Shown here in pieces: positions 13,659 to 25,302 of a stretch of 64,000 bases of DNA (position 1 is its first letter; each line of letters starts with the position of its first letter). Both the position numbers and the translations under genes were made by a program. Location of the stretch: the NCBI GenBank assembly GCA_021234155.1, contig JAJEKV010000003.1:29621166-29685165 (forward strand). The letters are read 5' to 3'. This DNA comes from Isoetes taiwanensis (Eukaryota > Streptophyta > Lycopodiopsida > Isoetales > Isoetaceae). The notes beneath the pieces were generated by a model, which was not told where the DNA came from, did no database searches, and saw nothing but the letters and a program-made list of their open reading frames with translations.

Positions 13659-13740
13659 CTCTCTCTCTCTCTCTCCCTCTCCCTCTCCCTCTCCCTCTCC
13701 CTCTCCCTCTCCCGGAACTACCAATCTAGACGCCTATCTT

Positions 13741-13777
<37 letters not shown>
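13659..13777. repeat. (CT)n/(CCCTCT)n microsatellite and 34-bp poly(T)
   Basis: CT repeats pass into CCCTCT hexamers up to about 13713. A pure T run follows at 13744-13777. It abuts copies of the dispersed repeat family. Confidence 0.9.
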
Positions 13778-13781
<4 letters not shown>

Positions 13782-13926
13782 AACCAATCTAAATGCCTAA
13801 CAACTTTGATCTTCTAAATGGCTTTGACTTTGATTTTAGAGAAAAGATTAGCCAACAATCACAGTCTGGTGATACCAAGCCTAAATATAAACATTGCTTA
13901 AGCCTTCTGGTGTGCCTTTTGCTAGT

Positions 13927-14060
13927 TTTTTTTTTTAGCACACCAGCCCTACCGCTTTCTGCAATTCTAGCCTACCCACGTGTCCATTCCACATCATCAA
14001 AATATGATGTGGCCATATTCCAAGCCATCGGATCTTTAATTTTATGAATCTACGGATATG
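13927..14060. repeat. Dispersed repeat, copy 3 (poly(T)-AGCACACCAGCC family)
   Basis: T-run, AGCACACCAGCCCTACCG, CTACCCACGTGTCCATTCC and CATCAAAATATGATGTGGCC, closely matching copy 1 at 9310-9445. Confidence 0.7.
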
Positions 14061-14689
14061 AAAATTAGAAAAGCCAGGGAAAATGGCCTACGGAGATGGA
14101 ATAGGTCGCCAGAATGCCTCGTTCTCTTGGGAATTGTTGATTCCTTCTAAGAGGCATCTGTCCTTTTTTTCCTTCTATATATTTGCTTCATTTACTTTTG
14201 ATTCTTCCTGAAATGAAATGATGTTCTCTTTTATCTTATGTTTATGAAAAATAAAAAACCTTTCTTCATAGTAGCCTTAAGATTTTTGACGACGAGTATA
14301 AAGCATGGCAGGAGAACTGACTTAGGTTTACAGAATGAAGTCTGAAGCATCCACATAAATTAGTCATGTATTTGCCGCATTACACAGAAATTCATGCTTG
14401 AAAATCGAAAGGTATGCCTTTCATTGAACTGCAAGGTCATTTAGGTTCCGAAGATTCACCACGACTTACATGCTGGTAGGCTTGGCAGAGGTTTGTCTTC
14501 ATTTCTTCATCTATAAGAATCCTGGCGACATTTATATTCCTTTTCCATATGTTTATTGTCTTTAAGTTATCCAATTTGTATTGTTTTTGGGTGTCATATA
14601 ATGTGTTAGTTGTCAAGTGGGATACTGTTTTCACTTGACAAATTGTTGCCATTTTGCATTTCGTTAGATAGGATGATATGGTTTATTAC

Positions 14690-15334
14690 AGATTCTTCTT
14701 GCATTGGAACGGGTTGAAAGAGATGAGTATCTTACACATGAGGTGAGATCAAGTACTTACTGTGCAATCTGCTTTCGCGTTGTGCTTCAGATGTTAACAT
14801 GTCTTCACGTTCTTTTAATTAGCAACTGCTGATGCTGGAAGCAACGTTGCTCCTTGGTGGAATGGGTCTTCATGATCAACACAGGGATTGGAGACTAGAT
14901 GTTGACAACATGTCATATGAAGTCCCTTGAGACCCCCTTTCTCTAGTATTGGCTGCGAGACGTTTGGCACATAGAGTACTTATTAGTTGATAATACTTTG
15001 TGTAGGAATTGTTGGTTCTTGAGGAGAGGATTGGTAATGTTTCTACGGGATTGAGAGAAGGTGATGCCACACAGTGTTTGAAGAGAAGCAAGTACTCCTT
15101 TCACAATGCTCGTCTATCTTCATTTGGACTGGAAGAACAAAAATGCAGCATTTGCCAGGTATTAACATTTCATTGCTGGCTTTTAACAACAATCTTTTAT
15201 CCAGGAAGAATATGAGGATGGAGATGACTTGGGTAAAATAGAATGTGGACATAGTTATCACGTAATTTTGCATTCAGCAATGGCTCACAAGGAAGAACCA
15301 ATGTCCCATTTGCAAAGCATCTGCTTTTGCCTAA
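14690..15334 (+). pseudogene. Captured RING-H2 E3 ubiquitin ligase fragment (HIP1/MBR-like)
   Basis: Four exon pieces with GT-AG-like borders keep the order of the C-terminal end of plant HIP1/MBR-type ligases: LLALERVERDEYLTHE (14690-14742), QLLMLEATLLLGGMGLHDQH with LDVDNMSYE (from 14822), ELLVLEERIGNVSTGL through EEQKCSICQ (15007-15158), and EEYEDGDDLGKIECGHSYH onward (from 15206). The zinc ligands CSIC, CGHSYH and CPIC are visible. One extra T in the TTTT run near 15266 breaks the frame before the C-I-Q-Q-W-L segment; restoring phase leads to TAA at 15332-15334. The donor after MSYE is GTCCCT, a weak site. No start or 5' half is present. Its place inside CACTA-1 suggests transduplication. 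It may be transcribed, but it is probably not functional. Confidence 0.85.
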
Positions 15335-15650
15335 CCCACATCATTGTTAGCTTTGTTCGCTATTCTATGTGACTGGGGGATTTTGTTTTTCAAAAAACGT
15401 AGCAAAATTATTCTTAATGCTGGCCACTATATGAAAGGAATTATAGTGGCCTTGAAACGGTTTGTGCAATCACGGCAATAATAATCTGACCGTAATGCAC
15501 AAAACCATCTCCCCAAAGTAATATGTATTAAATAATGTGCTTTATAAGACTGCTCTTGTAAATTATGGTATTATGGTATCAGGAATTTAGGGTTGGTGTC
15601 ATTAGACAGTCACAAGAAAAAGGCATTGATTGATTGCATGGGTAAATACA

Positions 15651-15786
15651 GCGGTGTAGTGATGAAAGGGACCAACATGCAACACAAATTCTATCCTTGA
15701 CAGAAGAAAATTTAAAATATAAGGAACGCACAGGCAAATCTGCCGCAGAGCTCGAGTTTCTAAGCAGCAAAGCTGTAACTTTGGAG
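15651..15786 (+). pseudogene. Captured coiled-coil exon
   Basis: One exon-like frame (TEENLKYKERTGKSAAELEF, then LSSKAVTLE) with heptad-like spacing, ending at a GAG|GTTTGT donor. It lies between the RING-H2 fragment and the phosphoglycerate-kinase-like exons and may belong to the latter's source gene. I cannot name the family. Confidence 0.55.
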
Positions 15787-16012
15787 GTTTGTAAAAGCAT
15801 CTCTTCCTTTTTATTCCATTTAAAAGACACGTTTCTTTTTGCAAATTTAAAAGACACGTAGTATAAGGCATTAAATTTGAAGTTGTAATGCATCTTGCTG
15901 TTAAAATGACTAACTTTCTGAATTGCAGGCATCTTTTTAGATATAAGTGAATTAGTCTATCTCGGTAATCTTATTCTCTATGCAGCACATATGCTAAAAC
16001 ATCTAAATACAG

Positions 16013-16198
16013 GTAGGTGGTGGAGATCTATCCAAGAAGATAGATATTATCAGAGCCTTAATAAAGAAGTGTGACACAATTATACTTGTGGGGACTGTGG
16101 CATTGGCTCTACTTGCTTCAACCGGCATGCAAGTTCCTAATCTAGTTATTAGCCAGGATTTGATGAAAGAAGCACAAGATTTATTGTGCACAGCAAAG
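16013..16198 (+). pseudogene. Captured phosphoglycerate-kinase-like exon A
   Basis: The exon is bounded by an ACAG acceptor and an AAAG|GTTTAT donor. It reads LSKKIDIIRALIKKCDTIIL, then MQVPNLVISQDLMKEAQDLL. This follows the phosphoglycerate kinase pattern (K-I-x2-I-x-L-x2-K-x-D ... A-x3-L-x3-G ... L-V ... A-x2-L-L-x2-A-K). The glycine-rich GGGM of true enzymes is replaced by VGTV, so the source may be a diverged PGK-like protein rather than the glycolytic enzyme. Confidence 0.6.
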
Positions 16199-16557
16199 GT
16201 TTATAATACAGAAGTTGTATTATAAACAGGACACTGAGAATCAAAATAAGACCAACACGCAAGAAATTCCTGACGGTAGTTCTTCTTCATTAATGGCGAA
16301 GGCTCAATTGAGTTGTTTCTGTATAATAAATAATTAGCTACATTTTAGTCATACCATGTTTCTCAATACAATGTTTAGAAAGTTTATTACACATTAGAGC
16401 TGTAATTCTCTTTATACTATATTATCTTAAGGCATCATTCATCATCAATTTTTTAAGTGAAAAGTATTGATTGAAATAATAATTGTCCATTTATTATAGA
16501 AACGGCATGCAGATAAAACAGCAGGGAAATGCTTATAATTTTGATGCGGTGCTTGCA

Positions 16558-16950
16558 TTTGCAGGTTGGGAAGTTGTTGAATTGGGCCACAATCACTAGG
16601 AGTTATGTTGGGTATTATGAAGAACAGCAAGGTAGTAATATGTTCGCAGTGAGTTCATCCTTTAAGCATCAAGTTGAATTAACCTGCTATGCTGGAACAG
16701 GCAGCATTTTGGACTGGAAGTTGTGGAATGTTTAAGGGCAATGCCATTTCGCCAGGCACAATTGTGGTAGCAAAATTTTAAGCAGCATTGAAAAATCTGG
16801 TTGTTTTATTGTTGTGAGTGGCAATGAAGCTTGTGCAACTCTTGAAATGCTAAACTTTTGCAAGGACATAAATCGGACATTTAAAAGTACGTCTGCTCTG
16901 TTTGAATACCTCAAGGGCAATATTCTGCATGGTATTGTGGCTTCGGACCC
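16558..16950 (+). pseudogene. Captured phosphoglycerate-kinase-like exon(s) B
   Basis: After a TTTGCAG acceptor the phase reads GWEVVELGHNH, recalling the GW-x-G-x-D-I-G of PGK, and then hits a stop. Further on, EKSGCFIVVSGNEACATLEM and FEYLKGNILHGIV follow the C-terminal PGK layout (G-x-T-x2-G-G-G-D-S ... L-E-L-L-x-G-x2-L-P-G). Frameshifts and stops near 16620 and 16780 mean no protein could be made from it as it stands. It continues exon A at 16013-16198. Confidence 0.6.
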
Positions 16951-17199
16951 TGTAAGTATCCTGCATGATTCTCTCTTTCAGGATTTGCCACAGAAAGGCT
17001 TGAAATCTGTTTGCTTCATTTCTTTGGAAGTTGCCCTTTTCCTGAAACTTCATGACAAAGAGCAAGCACTTAGTATAAAAGAGCATTCGCCTTGTTCTAT
17101 CATGAGTTTGAGCCTAAATCTAATCTTATGGGCCATTTCCACGCATCTCCCTGTCAACCAGGTTGGAACAATATTTTCAATGATTCACATGTTCCTTTG

Positions 17200-18570
17200 A
17201 TCATTGATATTGGAAGCGATAGTTTCTAGAACTTTATAGTTGCATATTGTATGATTGGAAACTAAATTCTAGCCATATTGGCAATACCACAGGGAACGGC
17301 CTCTTCATTTTAGACATGGCAAAGAAAAGAAAACATCAGAAATTTGTAGGATTGGAGATGAATGCCAAGGTTTAAATACTTTTGACCTATACTACTTTAA
17401 ACCACTGGTTGTACGCACTCCACTCTTATCATGGATTGACTAATGTGTAAGTACAATTGTAGATATTCTTCGTGGGGGTAGCAAGGTGACCCTACTTTTT
17501 TTGAGCTTGACACATCCAGTCATTGCCACTCAAATGTTTGCATTTCTCTTCTTGAGATTTCTTGAAAAAATAGTTTCTTGAACAGATATTTTTGCAGTTA
17601 GATATAGAAACAGTAGCTACACATACAACGTTATTGTGGTGGTTCGGAGCAAATTTGAACTTCCAATAGAAGCAACCCCTATGCCTAAATTTGTATAACT
17701 GGCATTCCTAAGCTATTGCCAACTCGAATTTGTTTTGTGTTTCTCTAAATTACATAACCTACAAATCCATTTGTAAAGGCATGCAATTCCATTTTCGTAT
17801 ATGTTTGTAAGCTTTTGAAATCTCAAGTGCATAATCGTTTTTTATTGCCAAGTTACAAGATGACAAATGGTTGCTAAACCTTGGTACCATCACTAGTTTA
17901 TAAGTAGTTGGGACATAAACACATGGTGGTTTCCTTCCTATTATGTTTACAACATTTTATCGTGTATACAATGGCATCTTCAACTCATATGGTTATAACT
18001 AGATGCATTTTACATTCCACAATCAGGTTCTAGTTAACTACAATAATTGTTTGGATAGATCATTATGGAAAAACCTCCAAGATACGTTTATGTTTCGCTA
18101 AAATTGCAAAAATGCCCTTGGTTTTGGGGTTAGTTTTGTGGAAATGACTGTAACTTTCACAAACTTATGTTATTTCTATTACACAAAAAAGTTGTTGCTT
18201 AATGGCACCAAACTCAAATGCCTAACAAATATAACCTTACCAAAGTCTTCTGGTGTGCTTTTTGCTAGTTTTTTTTTTTTAGAAATAGTATAGAATGCAT
18301 GTGGGTTTATTTAACATGGATAGGGGTTTATTTGACTTGCTACACCCGTTAAAGTTATGAAATATACCACCATGAAAATGTTCAATGTTTTGTGGTACAT
18401 CCGTTGAGCTATGAGGTATATAATACGATGATGATAACTAGTAATACCTTACCTGCTACGATAACTAATACCTTACCAATAGCTACGTGTTCGCTTGTTA
18501 CGACGACATATATATATATTTTTTTAATTTTGTCCCCTGCTATGAGAACTAATATCCTACCAACATGCTA
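17200..18570. other. CACTA-1 interior without recognisable features
   Basis: AT-rich sequence with no frame or repeat I can name, apart from a short T-run with adjoining CTTCTGGTGTGC near 18247 that echoes 13907-13930. Confidence 0.5.
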
Positions 18571-21500
18571 ATTTACGAATGTCTTGCTACTGCAAAAGCG
18601 GGCCTTGACTTCTAACTGCCACAACGGGAGGAGTACAGGTCCAAACTCCATTCCGTCAGTTCCCCTTGCTTCGCGTTCTCAACTGCATGTGATTGGCCAC
18701 GCCCCAAGTGCAAAGACCAAAACTTCGGCACCCAAAACGCAAACCCCGCTAGAACCTCGCAACTCATAGGGTTTACGTTTGAGGCTCTATGCTTGTCGAT
18801 TTGACTAGGACCTTAAGCGCCGTGTCTTGACGTGAGGGTGTTGACGCCGAGCACGGACCCTAAAACCACCACCGGAAGCGGCTTGCCCCAAAAAGTCCTC
18901 TCCCAAAGGCCACGGCGGACGGACGGGCAATTTCCCCTCTCGAACCGTGATCCGTCTCTCGCCAATGGACTCGAACGTCGACATTGCCCTAGGGACCAAG
19001 TTTTGTGGCCAAGCCCACCCCTTCTCAAGAAGCCAAACTATCTCATGTGCAACACACTTTCGTAGTCAATTGGCCTAGGAGGTGGTCACGAATACCGCAA
19101 TGTAGGGCGTAAGTGTTTGTTTCTTTTGCAAAACCGACCGTAACTTGGTCCCTAGGGTAATTTTGGCATTCCTGACGATGTGGCGAAGTCGGATCGGCAT
19201 TTCGAGCCTCCGCAATGTCCGACGACAAAACACCTTGGTTTCTACAATCGCCCCCGCAGACGCCATGGTTTGATATGTTCTCCGGACGGATGTTGGATTT
19301 TTTGGACCTTCTCGGACCAGATTCACGGAACAAAGGATATCACGAGGAAACCGAGATCCGGAGTGTGGTCTTTAGCGTACACCCCGTGGGCGGAGCCGGA
19401 AAAAAGGCTGCCTCGGGAAGCTTTTTGGGGCTCGCCTCCTGGGGTTTGGACTCTCCCCTCTAATGAGGAGGCCTTGCAAGGTCCCCGACCTTGTTTGACT
19501 TGGGCAAGTGTGCCCGCTCGCTGCCCAACAACAAAGCTACCCGGACCGTTCTAGTGCAAACTATTTGATCTAAACCTTATCCAAAATTTTTGAAAGTTGG
19601 CCTGTATGTTGGCAATGACTTAGGAAGCTAGCTGACAAAAATCAGAATTTAAGTCCGTACTATGCATTAATTACTTAATTTCTGAATGTCTTGCTACTTG
19701 CAAAAAGCGCCCTTGACTTCTAACCGCCACAACGGGAGGAGTACAGTCCAAACTCCATTCCGTCGGTTCCCCTTGCTTCGCGTTCTCAACTGCATGTGAT
19801 CGGCCACGCCCCAAGTGCAAAAGACCAAAACTTCGGCACCCAAAACGCAAAACCCCGCTAGAACCTCGGCAACTCATAGGGTTTACGTTTGAGGCTCTAT
19901 CCTTGTCGATTTGACTAGGACCTTGCGCCGTGTCTTGATGTAGAGGGGGGTGTTGATGCGAAGCACGGACCCTAAAACCACCCGAAGCGGCTTGCCCCAA
20001 AATTCCTCTCCGGCGCCACAGCGACAGACGGGGCAGCTTTCCCTCCCGGAACCGCGATCCGTCTCGCCAATGGACTCGAACGTCGACATTGCCCTAGGGA
20101 CCAAGTTTTGTGGCCGTAAGCCCACCCCTTCTCGAGAAGAAGCCAAACTATCTCATGTGCAACACACTCGTAGTCAATTGGCCTAGGAGGTGGTCTGCTG
20201 AATCTCTTTGCAATGTAGGGCGTAAGTGTTTGTTTCTTTTGCAAAACCGACCGTGTAACTTGGTCCCTAGGGTAATTTTGGCATTCCTGGACGACGTGGG
20301 CGAAGTCGGATCGGCATTTGAACCTCCGCAATGTCCGAACGACAAAACACTTTGGTTTCTACAACCGCCGCCGCCCGGGGACGCTTCGGTTTGATATGTT
20401 CTCCTGGACGGATGTTGGATTTTTGGACCTTCTCGGACCAGGTTCCCGGAACAAAGGATTCAACGGTGGGATCACGGGAACCGAGATCTGAAGTGTGGTC
20501 TTTAGCGTACACCCCCGGCGGAAGCCGGGAAAGGCTGCCTCGGGGAAGCTTTTGGGGCTCGCCTCACGGGGTTCTGGACTCTCCCCTCTAATGAGGAGGC
20601 CTTGCAAGGTCCTAACCTTGTTTGACTTGGGCAAGTGTGCCCTTTCTACTGCCCAACAACAGGCTGCCCGGACCGTTCTAGTGCAAACTATTTGATCTAA
20701 ACCTTATCCAAAATTTTTGAAAGTTGGCCTGTATGTTGGCGATGACTTAGGAAGCTAGCTGACAAAAAATCAGAATTTAAGTCCGTACTATGCATTAATT
20801 ACGAATTTACGAATGTCTTGCTACTGCAAAAACGGCCCTTGCATTCTAACTGCCACAACGGGAGGAGTACAGATCCAAACTCCATTCCGTCAGTTCCCCT
20901 TGCTTCGCGTTCTCAACTGCATGTGATCGGCCACGTCCCAAGTGCAAAAGACCAAAACTCGGCACCCAAAACGCAAACCCTGCTAGAACCTGGCAACTCA
21001 TAGGGTTTACGTTTCGGAGGCTCTATCCTTGTCAGATTTGACTAGAACCTTGCGCCGTGTCTTGATGTAGAGGGGGGGTGTTGACGCCAGAGCACGGACC
21101 CTAAAAACCACCCGGAAGCAGCTTGCCCCAAAATTCCTCTCCCGAAGGCCCTGGCGACGGACGGGTAGCTTCCCTCTCCGAACCGTGATGCGCTCTCTGC
21201 CAATGGACTCGAACGTCGACATTGCCCTAGGGACCAAGTTTTGTGGCGAAGCCCACCCCTTCGAAGAAGAAGCGCCAAACTATATTATGTGCAACACACT
21301 TTCGTAGTCAATTGGCCTAGGAGGTGGGCTGGCGAATCTTTTGCAATGTAGGGCGTAAGTGTTTGTTTCTTTTGCAAAACCCCACCGTATAACTTGGTCC
21401 CTAGGGTAATTTTGGCATTCCGGGCGATGTGGCGAAGTCGGATCGGCATTTCGAACCTACTCAGCAATGTCCGAACGACAAAACACTTTGGTTTCTACGT

Positions 21501-22566
21501 TGTCGCCCGCAGGGCCAGGCGTTTGATATGTTCTCCGGACGGATGTTGGATTTTTTGGACCTTCTGGACCAGGTTCTTTGGAACAAAGGATTCAACGGTC
21601 CGATCTGAGGAACCGAGATCCGGAGTGTGGTCTTTAGCGTCGCCCCGGCCGAGCGCCGCCAGAAAGGCTGCCTCGGGAAGCTTTTTGGGGCTTGCCTCCC
21701 TGGGTTCTGACTCTCCCCTCTAATGAGGAGGCCTTGCAAGGTCCCGCCTTGTTTGACTTGGGCAAGTGTGCCCTCGGCTGCCCAACAACAACAGCTGCCC
21801 GGACCGTTCTCACGCAAACTATTTGATCTAAACCTTATCCAAAATTTTTTGAAAGTTGGCCTGTATGTTGGCGATGACTTTGGAAGCTTCGTGACAAAAA
21901 TCAGAATTTAAGTCCAGATTATGCATTAATTACAAATTTACGAATGTCTTGCTACCGCAAAAGTGGGCCTTGACTTCTAACCGCCACAACGGGAGGAGTA
22001 CATGTCCAAACTCCATTCCGCCGGTTCCCCTTGCTTCGCGTTCTCAATCGCATGTGATCGGCCACGTCCCAAGTGCAAAAGACCAAAACTTCGGCACCCA
22101 AAACGCAAAACCACCGCTAGAACCCGCAACTCATGGGTTTACGTTTGAGGCTCTATCCTTGTCGATTCGACTAGGACCTTGGCGCCGTGTCTTGGCGTAG
22201 AGGGGGTGTTGGCGCCGGAGCGGGGACCCTAAAACCACCCGGCGGCTTTTGCCCCAAAGTCCTCTCCCGAAGGCCCCCGCGACGGACGGGCAACTTTCCC
22301 TCTCCTCCACCGTGATTCGGCTCGCCAATGGACTCGAAGCGTCGACATTGCCCTAGGGACCAAGTTTTGTGGCGAGAAGGCCACCCTTTCTCGAAGAAGC
22401 GCCAAACTATCTTATGTCCAACACACTTTCGTAGTCAATTGGCCTAGGAGGTGGTCGTTGAATCTTGCAATGTAGGGCGTAAGTGTGTGTCGTTTTTGCA
22501 AAACCCGACCGTGTAACTTAGTCCATAGGGTAATTTTGGCATTCCAAACGATAAGCAACGTTAGTA

Positions 22567-22597
<31 letters not shown>

Positions 22598-24715
22598 CAA
22601 AAAAAAAAAAAAAAAAAGACGTCGTTAAACGGCGTTGCTTACGTGGGCGCTCTGCCGACAATAGCGTGGGCGCTGAACGATGCCGCCACGCCGCAAAACC
22701 GCCGCCACGTTAGATATTCCAGCGCCGTTTAACGACGTCATGTCGACGCGGCGGGACACTTTGGCGTGCCGGCCGGCATGTCGCAAGCCACGGCCGACCG
22801 GGTCACGCCGATTTTTAGTCGCCGCTCAACGGCGTCATGTCGACGATGGCGTAAACGGTGGCGTGCCCGACTGGCATGTCGGCAAAGCCACGCAAATGGA
22901 TGTGCCACGTCGGCTCTGTGGAGACGCCGTTCAACGACGCTCACCGACGTGTTTTGACACGCAGCAGGCTGCCGACTTGGCGGCGGTACCATGCCACGCA
23001 GCCAATCCGGACACGCCACCGGTGAAACGGAGGAGTACGGGTCCAAACTCCATTCCGCCGGTTCCCCTTGCTTCGCGTTCTCAATCGCATGTGATCGGCC
23101 ACGCCCCAAGTGCAAAAGACCAAAACTTCGGCACCCAAAACGCAAACCCCGCTAGAACCTCGCAACTCATAGGGTTTACGTTTGAGGCTCTATCCTTGTC
23201 GATTTGACTAGGACCTTGGCGCCGTGTCTTGATGTAGAGGGGGGTGTTGACGCTTGAGCACGGACCCTAAAACCACCCTAAGGCGGCTTGCCCCAAAATT
23301 CCTCTCCCGGCCACCCGGCGGGCAGGCGGCAGCTTCCCCTCTCCGTAACCGTGATCTGTCTCGCCAATGGACTCGAACGTCGACATTGCCCTAGAGACCA
23401 AGTTTTGTGGCCGAAGCCCACCCCTTCTCGAAGAAGCGCCAAACTATCTCATGTGCAACACACTCGTAGTCAATTGGCCTAGGAGGTGGGCTGAATCTTT
23501 AATGTAGGGCGTAAGTGTTTGTTTCTTTTGCAAAACCGATGGTAACTTGGTCCCTAGGGTAATTTTGGCATTCCGGACGATGTGGCGAAGTCGGATCGGC
23601 ATTTCGAGAACCTCCGCAATGTCCGAACGACAAAACACTTTGGTTTCTACACTGCCGCCAGCGGGGCTTTTGTGGTTTGATATGTTCTCCCGGACGGATG
23701 TTGGATTTTTGGACCTTCTCGGACCAGGTTCTTTGGAACAAAGGATTCAACGGTCGGATCACGGGAACCGAGATCCGGGAGTGTGGTCTTTAGCGTCGCC
23801 CCGGCGGAGCCGCCAGAAAGGGCTGCCTCGGGAAGCTTTTGGGGCTTGCCTCCCGGGGTTCGGACTCTCCCCTCTAATGAGGAGGCCTTGCAAGGTCCTG
23901 GCCTTGTTTGACTTGGGCAAGTGTGCCATTTCGGTTGCCCAACAACAGCTGCCGGACCGTTCTCTATCGCAAACTATTTGATCTAAACCTTATCCAAAAT
24001 TTTGAAAGTTGGCTGTATGTTGGCGATGACTTTGGAAGCTCACCGACAAAAAATCAGAATTTAAGTCCGTATTATGCATTAATTACGAATTTACGAATGT
24101 CTTGCTCTTTGCAAAAGTGGGCCTTGACTTCTAACCGCCACAACGGAGGAGTACAGGTCCAAACTCCATTCCGTCGGTTCCCTTGCTTCGCATTCTCAAT
24201 CGCATGTGATCGCCCACGCCCCAAGTGCAAAAGACCAAAACTTCGGCACCCAAAACGCAAAACCCCGCTAGAACCTCGGCAACTCATAGGGTTTACGTTT
24301 GGAGGCTCTATCCTTGTCGATTCGACTAGGACCTTGGCGCCGCGATGTCTTGACGTAGGGGGGGTGTTGACGCCAGAGCGAGGGACCCTAAAACCACCCG
24401 AAGCGGCTTTTGCCCCAAAAGTCCTCTCCCGAAGGCCCTGGCGACGGGCGGGCAACTTTCCCTCTCCGGAACCGTGATTCGGCTCTGCCAATGGACTCAG
24501 AACGTCGACATTGCCCTAGGGACCAAGTTTTGTGGCCAGAAGGCCACCCCTTCTCGAAGAAGCGCCAAACTATCTTATGTCCAACACACTCGTAGTCAAT
24601 TGGCCTAGGAGGTGGCTGTTGAATACTGCAATGTAGGGCGTAAGTGTGTGTCGCTTTTTTTTGCAAAACTGACCGTGTAACTTAGTCCATAGGGTAATTT
24701 TGGCATTCCAAACGA
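18571..24715. repeat. Array of about 1.1-kb GC-richer tandem repeats
   Basis: Units start with ATTTACGAATGTCTTGCT at 18571, about 19678 (variant), 20805, 21936 and 24089 (spacings about 1107, 1127 and 1131 bp). A further unit lacking its first part starts near 23022. Each unit holds GGGAGGAGTAC, GGGTTTACGTTTGAGG and an inverted pair, CCCTAGGGACCAAG and CTTGGTCCCTAGGG, about 150-180 bp apart. The fifth unit is joined to a copy of the element's end. Copies differ by many small indels concentrated in CG-rich spots. The open frames here shift between copies and are not genes. Confidence 0.9.
22552..23022. repeat. Internal duplicate of the CACTA-1 right-end region
   Basis: From CCAAACGATAAGC through a poly(T)/poly(A) junction and GCGCTCTGCCGACAATAG to ACACGCAGC, this block matches 24710-25160 over several hundred bases. 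It is followed not by the terminus but by another 1.1-kb unit, so the tandem array and end sequence were duplicated together. Confidence 0.8.
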
Positions 24716-25300
24716 TAAGCGACGTCGTTAATTTTTAAATTTTTTTTTTTTTTTTTTTTTTTTTCCCAAAAAAAAAAAAAAATACGCCGTTAAAACGACG
24801 TTGTTTACGCGGGCGCTCTGCCGACAATAGCGTGGCGCGGACGATGCCGCCACGCCGCAAAACCGCCGCCACGTTAGATATTCCAGCGCCGCTTAACGAC
24901 GCCATGTCGACGCGGCGTAGACACTTTGGCGTGCCGCATGTCGACAAGCCACGGCCGACCGGTCACGCCGATTTTTAGTCGCCGCTCAACGACGCCATGT
25001 CGACGGGCGTAACACGGCATGCGGCCGGCATGTCGCCAGCCACGCAGCCGGATGTGCCACGTCAGCTCTGTGAGACGTCGTTCAACGACGTTCACCGTGG
25101 CGATGTTTTGACACGCAGCCCGCCAAACTTGGCGGCGCACCATGCCACGCAGGCCAATCCGACACGTCAGCCCTGAGAAACGTCGTTGAACGACGTCGAA
25201 ACGACGTTGTCGTCGTTGAACGACGATGTCGTCGATGTTCGACGACGACCCGTCGTTCTTCGACGTCGCGACGTCGTTGGACGTCGACTATCCCTTGTAG
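24715..25300. repeat. Right subterminal array of CACTA-1
   Basis: A poly(T)/poly(A) junction at 24737-24782 is followed by a GC-rich block and then dense ACGTCGTT/AACGACGT motifs from about 25070, ending GTCGACTATCCCTTGTAGTG. It mirrors the left array and is probably a transposase-binding region. Confidence 0.8.
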
Positions 25301-25302
25301 TG

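Larger units (their letters stand above)
10353..14689. other. CACTA-1 interior, mostly no gene
   Basis: Mostly unstructured AT-rich sequence. One stretch, 12184-12300 on the plus strand, reads like part of an exon (SGVVSADALLAIKSKLG), but I cannot assign it and cannot find its neighbours. The microsatellite and the dispersed repeats are listed separately. Confidence 0.5.
7589..25302. mobile_element. CACTA (EnSpm-type) transposon 'CACTA-1', 17.7 kb
   Basis: The left end is CACTACAAAAAAATTG at 7589; the right end reads CCCTTGTAGTG to 25302, so its inverse is CACTACAAGGG. The element is flanked by TTC at 7586-7588 and TTC at 25303-25305, the 3-bp duplication typical of CACTA elements. Removing the element and one TTC rejoins the minus-strand transposase frame (KKDE on one side, EQDRVIVEK on the other, sharing the duplicated Glu codon). 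ACGTCGTT-rich subterminal arrays lie inside both ends. I find no CACTA transposase frame, so it is probably non-autonomous. It carries captured gene fragments and long tandem repeats. Confidence 0.92.

Noticed and set aside
22680-24491. Long open frames (up to 189 codons) on both strands in the GC-richer repeat array
   Set aside because: They change frame from unit to unit, overlap on both strands and have no domain. They result from GC content and repeated sequence.
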